The notes under the pieces are model-generated. The model saw nothing but the letters and a program-made list of their open reading frames with translations, was not told the origin of the DNA and ran no database searches. The position numbers and the translations under genes were made by a program. Of a stretch of DNA of 64,000 nt, positions 9,360 through 17,326 are shown one piece after another. The stretch comes from Flavobacterium agri (lineage in GTDB: Bacteria > Bacteroidota > Bacteroidia > Flavobacteriales > Flavobacteriaceae): contig NZ_JACBJI010000002.1 in assembly GCF_013401995.1 (NCBI RefSeq), positions 686,196-750,195 on the forward strand, given 5' to 3'. Numbering within the stretch: the stretch's first letter is position 1; the number at the start of each line of letters is the position of its first letter.

Positions 9360-11600
9360 ATGAAACAAGCATTACTTTCTTTTGTATTTTTTACGATTTC
9401 GTTGGCCGTTTCTGCCCAGTGTACGGCACCGACAAATCTTACGGTTGTACAGGTGACCGAAACCTCTGCCACGCTCGTCTGGACTGAAACCGGTAACGCC
9501 GTGATGTGGGAAATCGCGATCGGAAGCATGGGATCGCCCGCGCCTTCTGCAAATACTCCCGGAATTCCGGCGACGTCCAATCCGTTTGTCGCCGTTGACT
9601 TGGAGTGCGGTTATCCTTATTCCTACTATGTGAGAAGCGTTTGTTCGGATGTGGAAAAAAGCCCGTGGTCCGGTCCGATCCAATTCAATACGGTGTCTTG
9701 CGGAAGCTCATGTTTTCCGCCACAGGAAGTCCATATCGTGGAACAGACGAACAATTCTACGACTGTGACGTGCTCTCCGACCGTTTCACCGAGTGTCGAA
9801 TTTTTGGTGCAGTTGAGTTGGGCGCCGCCACCGACTCCTGCGGTTCCGCCAACGGCTTCATCGGATACGTTTCCGTTTACTATGCCCGTTACCGAATGCG
9901 GCAATTTGAGCCTGTGGTATCGCAGCGCTTGCAACGCCTCCGTTATGTGGGAAGGCCCGATTTCATTGCGTACGATCAACATGCAACCAAGTCTTGGAAC
10001 GATTTACGGCTGCGTGGTAAACGATGCGGGCATATTCCATATGGCTGATATCGTTCCGCTGCTTCCCGAAGGCGATGTACATGTTTTTGTGTCGCTCGAT
10101 CAAGTGATCAATCCGAATACGCAAACCGAGGTCGACTTGGATACGATGGTCTATGTCCCGACATTCGAGGATGCGCCCACGTATTATGCTGTCGTGAGCC
10201 AGGACGGTTGCGACGATGTTTATCCGATACAGTTCGTTTTTGCGGATACTTGCCAAGGCTTCAGGCTCGAAGCTTTCCTCGATGAAAACGTCAACGGTAC
10301 GAAAGATGTAGGCGAAGGCGATTTTCCGATGGGAAAATTTACGTATGCGGTAAACGACGGTACTCAGCTTAACGGATACACACAAGACGGCACGTACTTT
10401 ATTTACGAGGCGAACCCGGCAAATACATACGATTTCGGATTCGATGTAAATCCGGCGTATGCATCCTTATATTCGACTTCGACGACGTATTCCAATGTTT
10501 CGGCTACAGATCAAATTACGGTTCTGCAATTCCCCGTGACGACTGCAAGCCCTTTTGTAGATGCCGCCGTCACTATCGTTTCGACCCAATCGCCAATGCC
10601 CGGTTTTATGGCATCCGAAGTCGTGACGTTTTCGAACCACGGTACGCAAACTATCACATCCGGTACGTTGACATACACCAAAGATGCTGCGATTCCCGTC
10701 GTTTCGGCCACTTCACAGGGCACGATTACCCACACCGCTACAGGATTTACGCTCGATTTCACCAATTTGCATGCCTTTGAAACGCGTTCTGTGACCATTA
10801 CCTATACGGTTCCGACGATTCCGACCGTACAATTGGGACAACAATTGCATTCATCGGTTTCGATCGCCTCGGCTTCAGACATCAATACGAACAACAATAT
10901 CGCGCAATTGACGCAGAACATTATCGGGTCGATGGATCCGAACGACAAAATGGAGGCTCACGGCCCGCAAATTCTGCACAGTTCGTTTTCTGCCAACGAT
11001 TATTTGTACTACACGATCCGATTCGAAAACACCGGAACGGCCGCGGCCCACAACATCCGTATCGAAGACGTGCTCGATTCGCAATTGAATGAGGAAACGG
11101 TAGAGCTGCTTTCATCTAGCGACCATTGCACTTTGACGCGAAACGGGAATTCGCTCGTGTTCAATTTGCCGAACGTTATGTTGCCGCCGTCTGTAGAAAA
11201 CACGCAGATCGGTCACGGTTACGTTCAGTTCCGTGTCAAGCCGGATGCGGGTTATCAGGTGAACGATGTCATCCCGAACACGGCTTCGATCTATTTTGAC
11301 TTCAATCCGGCGATCGTGACCAACGAATGGACGACGACGTTCGTAAACCAGTTGCAGGTAGATGAATTCGACGCACAATCTGTTGCCGTTTATCCGAATC
11401 CGACCTCAAATTTCGTGACCGTCGCTTTGAAGAATGGGAACGTGAAATCGGCCAGGGTTTATGATGTTTCGGGCAAAATCGTGGCACAATCTGAATTTTC
11501 GGATACGATCGATCTGTCGAAAACGACCTCGGGTATGTACTTCCTCGAAATCCTCACCGATTCGAACCAGAAATTCACAAGGAAACTCCTCAAGAAATAA
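9360..11600 (+). CDS. T9SS-secreted surface protein, paralogue B
   Basis: 746 residues from the ATG at 9360, which begins a canonical signal peptide (MKQALLSFVFFTISLAVSAQ). Two fibronectin-III-like modules (about 20-115 and 116-205) are followed by a short linker and the common C-terminal half seen in paralogue A: FLDENVNGTKDVGE, MDPNDKMEAHGPQILHSS, NTASIYFDFNPAIVTN. The last ~75 residues are a type A T9SS sorting domain (VYPNPTSNFV ... KFTRKLLKK). This is the shortest of the five paralogues and lacks CUB-like and anchor-L modules. A near-consensus promoter element TATATTCG lies at 9334-9341. Confidence 0.9.
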   Translation: MKQALLSFVFFTISLAVSAQCTAPTNLTVVQVTETSATLVWTETGNAVMWEIAIGSMGSPAPSANTPGIPATSNPFVAVDLECGYPYSYYVRSVCSDVEKSPWSGPIQFNTVSCGSSCFPPQEVHIVEQTNNSTTVTCSPTVSPSVEFLVQLSWAPPPTPAVPPTASSDTFPFTMPVTECGNLSLWYRSACNASVMWEGPISLRTINMQPSLGTIYGCVVNDAGIFHMADIVPLLPEGDVHVFVSLDQVINPNTQTEVDLDTMVYVPTFEDAPTYYAVVSQDGCDDVYPIQFVFADTCQGFRLEAFLDENVNGTKDVGEGDFPMGKFTYAVNDGTQLNGYTQDGTYFIYEANPANTYDFGFDVNPAYASLYSTSTTYSNVSATDQITVLQFPVTTASPFVDAAVTIVSTQSPMPGFMASEVVTFSNHGTQTITSGTLTYTKDAAIPVVSATSQGTITHTATGFTLDFTNLHAFETRSVTITYTVPTIPTVQLGQQLHSSVSIASASDINTNNNIAQLTQNIIGSMDPNDKMEAHGPQILHSSFSANDYLYYTIRFENTGTAAAHNIRIEDVLDSQLNEETVELLSSSDHCTLTRNGNSLVFNLPNVMLPPSVENTQIGHGYVQFRVKPDAGYQVNDVIPNTASIYFDFNPAIVTNEWTTTFVNQLQVDEFDAQSVAVYPNPTSNFVTVALKNGNVKSARVYDVSGKIVAQSEFSDTIDLSKTTSGMYFLEILTDSNQKFTRKLLKK

Positions 11601-11606
11601 ACAAAG

Positions 11607-11626
11607 AACCGGTCGATTGGCCGGTT
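11607..11626. terminator. Intrinsic terminator
   Basis: AACCGG / CCGGTT stem with an 8-nt loop, then a T run, seven bases after the stop of paralogue B. It lies between convergent genes. Confidence 0.7.
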
Positions 11627-11629
11627 TTT

Positions 11630-12133
11630 TTATGCGAAGAATGCCGATGCGTTCACAAAGAACACGTAACAAAAGATGCCGAGCAACATCATACAGAACA
11701 CGAACTTGACGAACGTCGAAGCTAAAAACCCGATGAAAGAACCCGTCGCGGCCTTGAGTGCGCGCTTGTGGTCTTGTGAATTGTAAATCATTTCACCGAC
11801 AAATGCGCCCACGAACGGCCCGATGATGAATCCGCCTGGAATCGGAACGAAAATCCCGACGATAAGCCCGATGTTCGTGCCCCAAATGCCGTAACTGCTG
11901 CCGCCGAACTTTTTCGTGCCCTGACTTGGGATCACGTAATCGAGTATCGAAATGACAATCGTAAAGAATAGCGTGATGCCCAAAACCCAATAATTCATCT
12001 CGACGGGTTTCGTCAAATACAGCAGCAACAGGCCGATCCAACTTAGTGGCGGACCAGGTAAGACCGGTAAAAAACTGCCGATGATCCCGGCGATTACCAA
12101 ACACAGGCCGAGAATGGCGAGCAACAAGTCCAT
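11630..12133 (-). CDS. DUF456 family membrane protein
   Basis: 167 residues with about five hydrophobic helices. The sequence matches the DUF456 family: an N-terminal helix with a Gly/Pro-rich turn (GSFLPVLPGPPLSW), a second helix, the motif DYVIPSQGTKKFGGSSYGIWG near residues 66-87, and Gly/Pro-rich helices (PIPGGFIIGPFVGAFVGE). The function of the family is unknown. It is divergent from the lipoprotein gene at 12187, with 53 bp between the start codons. Confidence 0.9.
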   Translation of the reverse strand: MDLLLAILGLCLVIAGIIGSFLPVLPGPPLSWIGLLLLYLTKPVEMNYWVLGITLFFTIVISILDYVIPSQGTKKFGGSSYGIWGTNIGLIVGIFVPIPGGFIIGPFVGAFVGEMIYNSQDHKRALKAATGSFIGFLASTFVKFVFCMMLLGIFCYVFFVNASAFFA

Positions 12134-12149
12134 AGAAACTATTTTTTAC

Positions 12150-12157
12150 TATTTTTG
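12150..12157 (+). promoter_or_regulatory. Candidate -7 promoter element TATTTTTG
   Basis: Exact match to the Bacteroidetes -7 consensus TAnnTTTG, 29 bp ahead of the TTG start of the lipoprotein gene. No clear -33 TTG is visible at the right spacing. Confidence 0.4.
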
Positions 12158-12186
12158 GGAACGATTCCCTAAAGATACGCCGTATT

Positions 12187-12687
12187 TTGAGCCGATTACA
12201 AACCCTTACCCTAAAATTGACGCTCGCTTTCGGCTTGCCGCTGCTGATGGTTTCCTGTCAGTATTTCGACAAGCAGGTGCCGTCTAAGGACGAATTGCTC
12301 GAAAAGGAATTGAAATCGATCAATTGGCAGGAAGTGGATGAGTTTCCTTCGGTCGCCGATTGCGATTCGGTTACCGATAAAGTGATGCGCCGTCAGTGTT
12401 TCCTCGATTTTCTCGTGACCAACATACAGCAAAGGCTCAATGCCGAACCTTTAAAGGTTTTGTATCCCGATTTGGATACGATACAAATGAAAGTCACGAT
12501 TTTCCCCGATTCCCACGTACAGTTCGAGCCCAAACTCAGCGACAGCCTTATTTACGGGAAAGCGACGGTAGACAGCGTACTTCAGGCGCGTCTTGCCGAT
12601 TTTCCACCTGTAAAACCTGCACTAAAGCGCGACATTCCTGTAAAGACACAGTTTGTTTTACCGGTGGTTTTGGAAGTGAAGAGGTGA
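12187..12687 (+). CDS. Putative lipoprotein, TTG start
   Basis: 166 residues. The only start that leaves a complete export signal is the TTG at 12187. It gives a basic, hydrophobic N-terminus ending in a lipobox-like LMVSC, with Cys at residue 24. The mature part is charged. Its C-terminus (FPPVKPALKRDIPVKTQFVLPVVLEV) resembles the last strands of TonB-type C-terminal domains, but it is too short to assign firmly. Probably an outer- or inner-membrane lipoprotein of unknown function. It ends 12 bp before a long inverted repeat. Confidence 0.65.
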   Translation: MSRLQTLTLKLTLAFGLPLLMVSCQYFDKQVPSKDELLEKELKSINWQEVDEFPSVADCDSVTDKVMRRQCFLDFLVTNIQQRLNAEPLKVLYPDLDTIQMKVTIFPDSHVQFEPKLSDSLIYGKATVDSVLQARLADFPPVKPALKRDIPVKTQFVLPVVLEVKR

Positions 12688-12699
12688 TTAAGGATTAGG

Positions 12700-12761
12700 G
12701 ATTTCGACGAAGGAGAAATCTCGACCAGACGATTGGAGGAGATTTCTCCTTCGTCGAAATC
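12700..12761. repeat. 23-bp perfect inverted repeat between convergent genes
   Basis: Arms at 12700-12722 and 12739-12761 are perfect reverse complements (left arm begins GATTTCGACGAAGG), with a 16-nt loop. It sits between the lipoprotein gene (+) and the glycosyltransferase gene (-), eight bases past the latter's stop. It could act as a bidirectional terminator. The arms are far longer than a terminator needs, which suggests a mobile or dispersed repeat. Confidence 0.8.
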
Positions 12762-12768
12762 AACAAAA

Positions 12769-13902
12769 CTAACGCGAAAAACGTCTCCCTTTCCACGAAT
12801 ATTTCCCGAACAACGCCCAAACCGCCACGATCACGACGAAAAACGGATACAATATCGAAGCGAAAACCGGAAACAGGAATTTGCCGTTGTTCAAAAATTT
12901 GTTCGCTTTCGCAAGCATGATCCAATCGGGAACCAGTTTTAGCAGGAACATCGCCAGAGGCAAACGCCAATCGAAAAAGTCGGTTGCCGTACAAATCACC
13001 GAAATCACTAATGCTAGATTCGCCAAAAACGTCACGAGCGCAAGGTTTTCGGCATATTCGTTTTCGTAAGCGACGGTTTTCGAAGCCCATCTCACGCGTT
13101 GGTTGAACAATTCAAACCACGATTTTGTCGGTTGGGTTTTTACGATGGCCGATCCCGATTTGAGGTACGCGACTTTTTCGGGAAACGCCTTAATTGCCTT
13201 TTGGAGCAAAAATACGTCGTCTCCGCTGGCGAGATTGTCCACGCCCGAAAACCCACCGATCTCATGAAATAATTTCTCGGTATACGCAAAATTCGCCCCA
13301 TTGCACATAAATGCTTTCCCCATGCCGAAACTTCCGATCGTCACACCTTGCAGACTCAGGAAATCCAAGCGTTGGAAGTGATGCAGGAAACTGTTTTTTC
13401 CTGTGTATACGACAGGCCCGGCGATCATTTCGGCCTCGTTTTGCAAAATGAAATCGTTGAAGGTGTTGAGCCAATCGGGATCGACCGAACAATCAGCATC
13501 GGTAGTAATCACGAAATCGCCTTTCACGATCGGAATCGCGCGCGAAATCGCATCTTTTTTAGGAGAACCCGACAATCGGATGTTGTCGATCATCGTCGTA
13601 GCGAACGATCCGTGGGCCATCCGCCATTTGTTGACGAGGTTTTCGGAAAAATCTTCGGATGCGTCGTTGATGAAGATCAATTCGAACAAATCTTTAGGAT
13701 AGTCGAGTTTTTCGAACGATTCGAGCAATATCGGCAGGTTCTTTTCCTCGGTGCGGAACGGCACGATGATCGAAAAAGTAGTTTTCGGTTTAGAATCGGA
13801 GCGCTCGAACGTTTTCACTTTTGAAAAACCCGAAACCAAAGCGAAAATGAATCCGACATAAATCAGTACATAAACACCAAGAAGAACTGCTACTGTGACC
13901 AT
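12769..13902 (-). CDS. Glycosyltransferase family 2, membrane-bound
   Basis: 377 residues from the ATG at 13902. The same frame stays open upstream, but only across the flippase gene. An N-terminal helix (about 3-24) leads into a GT-A domain: SIIVPFRTEEKNLP, a DxD-type ITTDADCSVDPDWL (about 118-131), the acceptor-site GDDVFLL, and QRVRW matching the QxxRW motif of processive GT2 enzymes. Two or three C-terminal helices follow. It should transfer a sugar from a nucleotide-sugar to a lipid or glycan at the cytoplasmic membrane. The start overlaps the end of the flippase-like gene by 13 bp, so the two are translationally coupled. Confidence 0.85.
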   Translation of the reverse strand: MVTVAVLLGVYVLIYVGFIFALVSGFSKVKTFERSDSKPKTTFSIIVPFRTEEKNLPILLESFEKLDYPKDLFELIFINDASEDFSENLVNKWRMAHGSFATTMIDNIRLSGSPKKDAISRAIPIVKGDFVITTDADCSVDPDWLNTFNDFILQNEAEMIAGPVVYTGKNSFLHHFQRLDFLSLQGVTIGSFGMGKAFMCNGANFAYTEKLFHEIGGFSGVDNLASGDDVFLLQKAIKAFPEKVAYLKSGSAIVKTQPTKSWFELFNQRVRWASKTVAYENEYAENLALVTFLANLALVISVICTATDFFDWRLPLAMFLLKLVPDWIMLAKANKFLNNGKFLFPVFASILYPFFVVIVAVWALFGKYSWKGRRFSR

Positions 13903-14831
13903 TGAGATTTGAATTTCACGACATAATAACTGCCGATCGACACCGGCAAAACTACATTTAAAAACCACATGAGCGTCGAGATGAACACGGTAATCCATTC
14001 GTTTACGCCGAGCAATCCGAAGAAATAAACCGCGACGCCTCCTTTTACCGCGAAATCGAGAAACTGGAACGTCGGCAGCGAAGATGCGAGAAAATAGGTG
14101 CTTGTGATCGCCGACATCAAGATCGGATACGGCAAATCGACGCCGAACATGCGGAACAACACGAAGTATTGATGCGAGAAAACGAGATAGCGGCAAATCG
14201 CCAAAAACGTATTCCTATGATGGATTCGCTTTGGAAGTTGATTGGTTTTATGGATGAGTTTCTCGATTGAAAATCCTCGGATCGTGAACTTCCGGAAGAA
14301 AAAAGAAGCGAGAAGCAAGACGCAAACCAATCCGAAAATGACCAAGACGTTTTGCGAAGTGATCACGTCGAAATACACGTTGAAATACAGCAATCCGAAA
14401 ACCCCGAAAAGCACGCTCAAAAGCATTTGGATGCCGTTGCACACGAGATTCAGGAATACGATTTTCTTGGCCAACGGTTTTTCGAAATACAAGGCTTTCG
14501 CTCCGTATTCGCCGATTCCGTTAGGCGTGAAAAGTCCGGCAGTCAAAGCTGCGAGTACTTGTTTCGTGGATTCCGCAACCGAAATCGGACGGATCGTCGA
14601 GGCCAAATTCTGCCATTTCAAAATCTCGAGAAAACGATTCGCGAACGACAAAAACAGCACGAGCAAAATCGACGGCCACATCCAGTTTTTGAATGTCGAG
14701 AGAAATTGCTGCCAATCGAGCTTGTCGTTATTCGCAAGCGCATTCCAGATGTAATAAAAAGCGCCGACGAGCACCAAAACTTTGGCAAGCGCAACCCAAT
14801 ATTGTTTAGTTTTGTGCGAAGAGGCAACCAT
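13890..14831 (-). CDS. Lysylphosphatidylglycerol synthase/flippase-like (UPF0104) membrane protein
   Basis: 313 residues with about eight transmembrane helices. The pattern LTAGLFTPNGIGEYGAKALYFEK (about 97-119) and the C-terminal SSLPTFQFLDFAVKGGVAVYFF match the UPF0104/AglD-MprF transmembrane family. Members of the family move or modify lipid-linked molecules. Its coupling to a GT2 gene suggests a role with a glycolipid or lipid carrier, by inference. The start chosen, ATG at 14831, overlaps the ATG of divergent ruvC (shared CATG at 14829-14832). The open frame upstream lies antisense to ruvC. Confidence 0.8.
   Translation of the reverse strand: MVASSHKTKQYWVALAKVLVLVGAFYYIWNALANNDKLDWQQFLSTFKNWMWPSILLVLFLSFANRFLEILKWQNLASTIRPISVAESTKQVLAALTAGLFTPNGIGEYGAKALYFEKPLAKKIVFLNLVCNGIQMLLSVLFGVFGLLYFNVYFDVITSQNVLVIFGLVCVLLLASFFFRKFTIRGFSIEKLIHKTNQLPKRIHHRNTFLAICRYLVFSHQYFVLFRMFGVDLPYPILMSAITSTYFLASSLPTFQFLDFAVKGGVAVYFFGLLGVNEWITVFISTLMWFLNVVLPVSIGSYYVVKFKSQWSQ
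14781..14814 (+). promoter_or_regulatory. Candidate ruvC promoter inside the flippase gene
   Basis: TTTG at 14781-14784 and TAGTTTTG at 14807-14814 fit the Bacteroidetes -33 and -7 elements, with 22 bp between them, slightly long. Transcription would begin near 14821, just ahead of the ATG at 14830. The promoter would lie within the 5' coding region of the divergent flippase-like gene. Confidence 0.4.
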
Positions 14832-15402
14832 GCCGCAAAGAAACGACAAATTGGCAAACGAACGCATCATATTGGGCATCGATCCGGGTACGACCATCAT
14901 GGGTTTCGGATTGATAAAAGTAGTTGGGAAACAAATGAGTTTTTTGCAGCTCAACGAACTTTTGCTGTCTAAATACGACGATCATTACACCAAGCTCAAG
15001 GTGATTTTCGAACGCACGATCGAACTCATAGAAACACACCATCCCGACGAGATCGCGATCGAAGCGCCGTTTTTCGGGAAGAACGTACAGTCGATGCTTA
15101 AACTCGGGCGTGCGCAAGGCGTCGCGATGGCTGCCGGTTTGTCGCGCCAAATTCCGATCACCGAATACGAACCCAAGAAAATCAAGATGGCGATCACCGG
15201 AAACGGAAACGCGAGCAAAGAGCAGGTCGCTAAAATGCTACAACAACTTCTCGGTTTGAAAGAGCTTCCTAAAAACCTCGATTCTACCGATGGCTTGGCC
15301 GCCGCGGTATGTCATTTTTTCAATTCGGGGAAAACCGTCGGCTCGAAAAGTTATTCGGGTTGGGACGCTTTCGTGAAACAGAATTCAGACCGCGTAAAGT
15401 AA
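14830..15402 (+). CDS. ruvC: Crossover junction endodeoxyribonuclease RuvC
   Basis: 190 residues. RuvC resolves Holliday junctions with RuvAB in recombination repair. The RNase H-like core shows the first catalytic Asp in IILGIDPGTTIMGFG, the Glu in IAIEAPFFGKNVQS, and the C-terminal acidic pair in KNLDSTDGLAAAVCHF. It starts at ATG 14830 or possibly TTG 14851, which would give a start close to that of RuvC relatives. With the ATG, the start codon overlaps that of the divergent flippase gene. hemW follows after 22 bp. Confidence 0.93.
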   Translation: MPQRNDKLANERIILGIDPGTTIMGFGLIKVVGKQMSFLQLNELLLSKYDDHYTKLKVIFERTIELIETHHPDEIAIEAPFFGKNVQSMLKLGRAQGVAMAAGLSRQIPITEYEPKKIKMAITGNGNASKEQVAKMLQQLLGLKELPKNLDSTDGLAAAVCHFFNSGKTVGSKSYSGWDAFVKQNSDRVK

Positions 15403-15412
15403 TATTCTGTCG

Positions 15413-15420
15413 TAACTTTG
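15413..15420 (+). promoter_or_regulatory. Candidate hemW -7 promoter element TAACTTTG
   Basis: Perfect TAnnTTTG in the 22-bp ruvC-hemW gap, four bases before the hemW ATG. If used, hemW mRNA would be leaderless or nearly so. No -33 TTG is seen at the usual distance, so support is partial. Confidence 0.4.
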
Positions 15421-15424
15421 CGCC

Positions 15425-16549
15425 ATGTCGGGCATTTACATCCACATTCCATTCTGCAAACAGGCTTGTCATTATTGCGACTTCCATTTTTCGACGAACT
15501 TCAAGAAGAAAGATGATATGGTCGCGGCTTTGGCCAAGGAGCTTGTGTTGCGCAAGCATGAATTTACAGATCAAAAAGTCGGGACGATTTACTTCGGAGG
15601 CGGTACTCCAAGCGTTTTGTCAGCTTCCGAAATCAACTTTTTGATCGAAACGGTTTATCGGCATTTCGATGTTTCGGATAATCCCGAAATTACTTTAGAA
15701 GCCAATCCCGACGACCTTTCCGACGAGAAAATCCTCGAGCTGTCCGAATCGAAAGTCAACCGGCTCAGCATCGGGATCCAATCGTTCTACGACGAAGACC
15801 TGAAGATGATGAATCGTGCGCACAATTCCGCGGAAGCAGAAAAGTCTTTGGCCGAAGCTGCAAAACACTTCGACAACATCACCATCGACCTGATTTACGG
15901 CATTCCCGGGATGGATGACGAACGTTGGAAAACCAATATAAAAACCGCGCTCTCGTTCGGCATTCCGCACGTTTCTGCTTATGCGCTCACGGTCGAACCC
16001 AAGACGGCGCTTAAGAAAATGATCGCCGAAGGAAAAGTGAATGCGCCCAAAGATGAGGTTGCCGAAAGACATTTCCGTATCCTCACAGAATCCTTGAACC
16101 ACAATGGATTCGTGCATTACGAACTTTCCAATTTCGGTAAACCCGGTTATTTCTCGCGTAACAATTCGGCATATTGGCTTGGTAAGAAGTATCTCGGAAT
16201 CGGCCCGTCGGCTCATAGTTTCGACGGCAAATCGCGCAGTTGGAACGTCGCCAACAACAGCTTGTATTTGAAAGGAATCGCTTCTGGAGAGTTACCGTCG
16301 GAAACGGAATTCCTGAGCGAAAAAGACCGCTACAACGAGTACGTCATGACGGGACTGCGCACGATTTGGGGCATTTCACTTGAAAAAGTAGAGCAGGATT
16401 TCGGATCGGACTTCAAAGGATATCTGTTGCGTGAAGCCCAAAACTTTTTGTCCGAAGGTTTGTTGTCTCTCGAAAACGATGTGCTCAAAGCCACGCCAAA
16501 AGGCAAATTCCTGACCGATGGTATCGCATCGGACTTGTTTTGGGTCTGA
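15425..16549 (+). CDS. hemW: Radical SAM heme chaperone HemW
   Basis: 374 residues, normal for HemW. The 4Fe-4S/SAM motif CxxxCxxC is at residues 11-18 (CKQACHYC), with the extra Cys/Phe pattern of HemW rather than of the coproporphyrinogen dehydrogenase HemN. The SAM-binding YFGGGTPS, the RLSIGIQSF segment and DLIYGIPGM also fit. HemW binds heme and delivers it to target proteins. It was formerly annotated as oxygen-independent coproporphyrinogen III oxidase. The C-terminal HemN-type domain is present (TGLRTIWGISL). Confidence 0.92.
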   Translation: MSGIYIHIPFCKQACHYCDFHFSTNFKKKDDMVAALAKELVLRKHEFTDQKVGTIYFGGGTPSVLSASEINFLIETVYRHFDVSDNPEITLEANPDDLSDEKILELSESKVNRLSIGIQSFYDEDLKMMNRAHNSAEAEKSLAEAAKHFDNITIDLIYGIPGMDDERWKTNIKTALSFGIPHVSAYALTVEPKTALKKMIAEGKVNAPKDEVAERHFRILTESLNHNGFVHYELSNFGKPGYFSRNNSAYWLGKKYLGIGPSAHSFDGKSRSWNVANNSLYLKGIASGELPSETEFLSEKDRYNEYVMTGLRTIWGISLEKVEQDFGSDFKGYLLREAQNFLSEGLLSLENDVLKATPKGKFLTDGIASDLFWV

Positions 16550-16552
16550 AGA

Positions 16553-16747
16553 TCAATTCTTCGAAAACTCCGCCGCAACCTTCTTCAAAAACAAATTCTT
16601 ATACTCGGGCGCCTTGAATTTCCAATGCAAAATAAAATGTTCGTTGGTAGAGCGCATGTCGAGTTTTCCAAGCATTTTCTTGCCCAAAACGACAACTTTT
16701 CCCAAATAATCCTCTTGCGAACGCGCAATTGTAATCGTAGTTTCCAT
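16553..16747 (-). CDS. Small conserved-looking hypothetical protein
   Basis: 64 residues from the ATG at 16747, mixed charge, no signal peptide or helix-rich membrane segment. The composition and a regular run of charged and hydrophobic residues (EHFILHWKFKAPEYKNLFLKK) look coding. It ends three bases from the stop of convergent hemW. I recognise no family. Confidence 0.45.
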   Translation of the reverse strand: METTITIARSQEDYLGKVVVLGKKMLGKLDMRSTNEHFILHWKFKAPEYKNLFLKKVAAEFSKN

Positions 16748-16861
16748 AATCGTATTTATCGGCTGCAAAGTGAAGCAAATAAACGAAGATGTTTCTTACA
16801 CGATTTTATGTGAAAGTTATTTGATATTTATATTAAAGTCTGTGTTGGCGCGGGTTTTCGG

Positions 16862-17236
16862 CTATCGGATGAAGAAAGAACGCCCCGAATTTCCATTGAA
16901 AATCAGGTTCAAAGCACCTGCAACCAGACCTCCTTTCAAATCGGTGGCGCCATTCGGATTGAACGAATCGACCCTGACGCCTTGGTAAAAATTGTCGAGA
17001 TAGGTAACCGAAGTAATTTTTGAACCGGAAGCGCTTAGTTGATCGTAATATCCCATCATATTGTTATAGGATACGAAAGCCGTTTGATTGGCGGCCGATC
17101 CTGTCGTAAGCGTATACAAAGAGGAATTGAAAATATTCGTTTTTCCGAAAAAGATCGGCGATCCCGAAACAATCGGCTGCATACTCTGAGCCGACGCGGC
17201 GACTGTGAAAAACAAAAAAGCGATACAGGTTTTCAT
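16862..17236 (-). CDS. Small secreted hypothetical protein
   Basis: 124 residues from the ATG at 17236, which starts a clean signal peptide (MKTCIAFLFFTVAASAQS). The mature protein is about 105 residues and rich in Ser, Gly, Asn and Tyr (NQTAFVSYNNMMGYYDQLSA, GGLVAGALNLIFNGNSGRS). There are no cysteines in the mature part, no lipobox and no T9SS tail. I recognise no family. It probably acts in the periplasm. Confidence 0.6.
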   Translation of the reverse strand: MKTCIAFLFFTVAASAQSMQPIVSGSPIFFGKTNIFNSSLYTLTTGSAANQTAFVSYNNMMGYYDQLSASGSKITSVTYLDNFYQGVRVDSFNPNGATDLKGGLVAGALNLIFNGNSGRSFFIR

Positions 17237-17298
17237 AATCAGCGATTTAGAATAGAAAGATAAGAAAATTCGTCCATGCAAAACCATTTCGATTGTAA

Positions 17299-17306
17299 TA
17301 TCTTTG
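17299..17306 (+). promoter_or_regulatory. Candidate -7 element TATCTTTG for the cyclase gene
   Basis: Exact TAnnTTTG ending 20 bp before the ATG at 17327. It supports that ATG over an in-frame ATG at 17276, which would lie upstream of the promoter. Confidence 0.4.
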
Positions 17307-17326
17307 GAAATCACAAACAATTCCCA

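Noticed and set aside
12769-14196. 475-residue version of the glycosyltransferase
   Set aside because: The first 98 residues overlap the flippase-like gene and do not look like protein; ATG 13902 starts a normal GT2 N-terminus.
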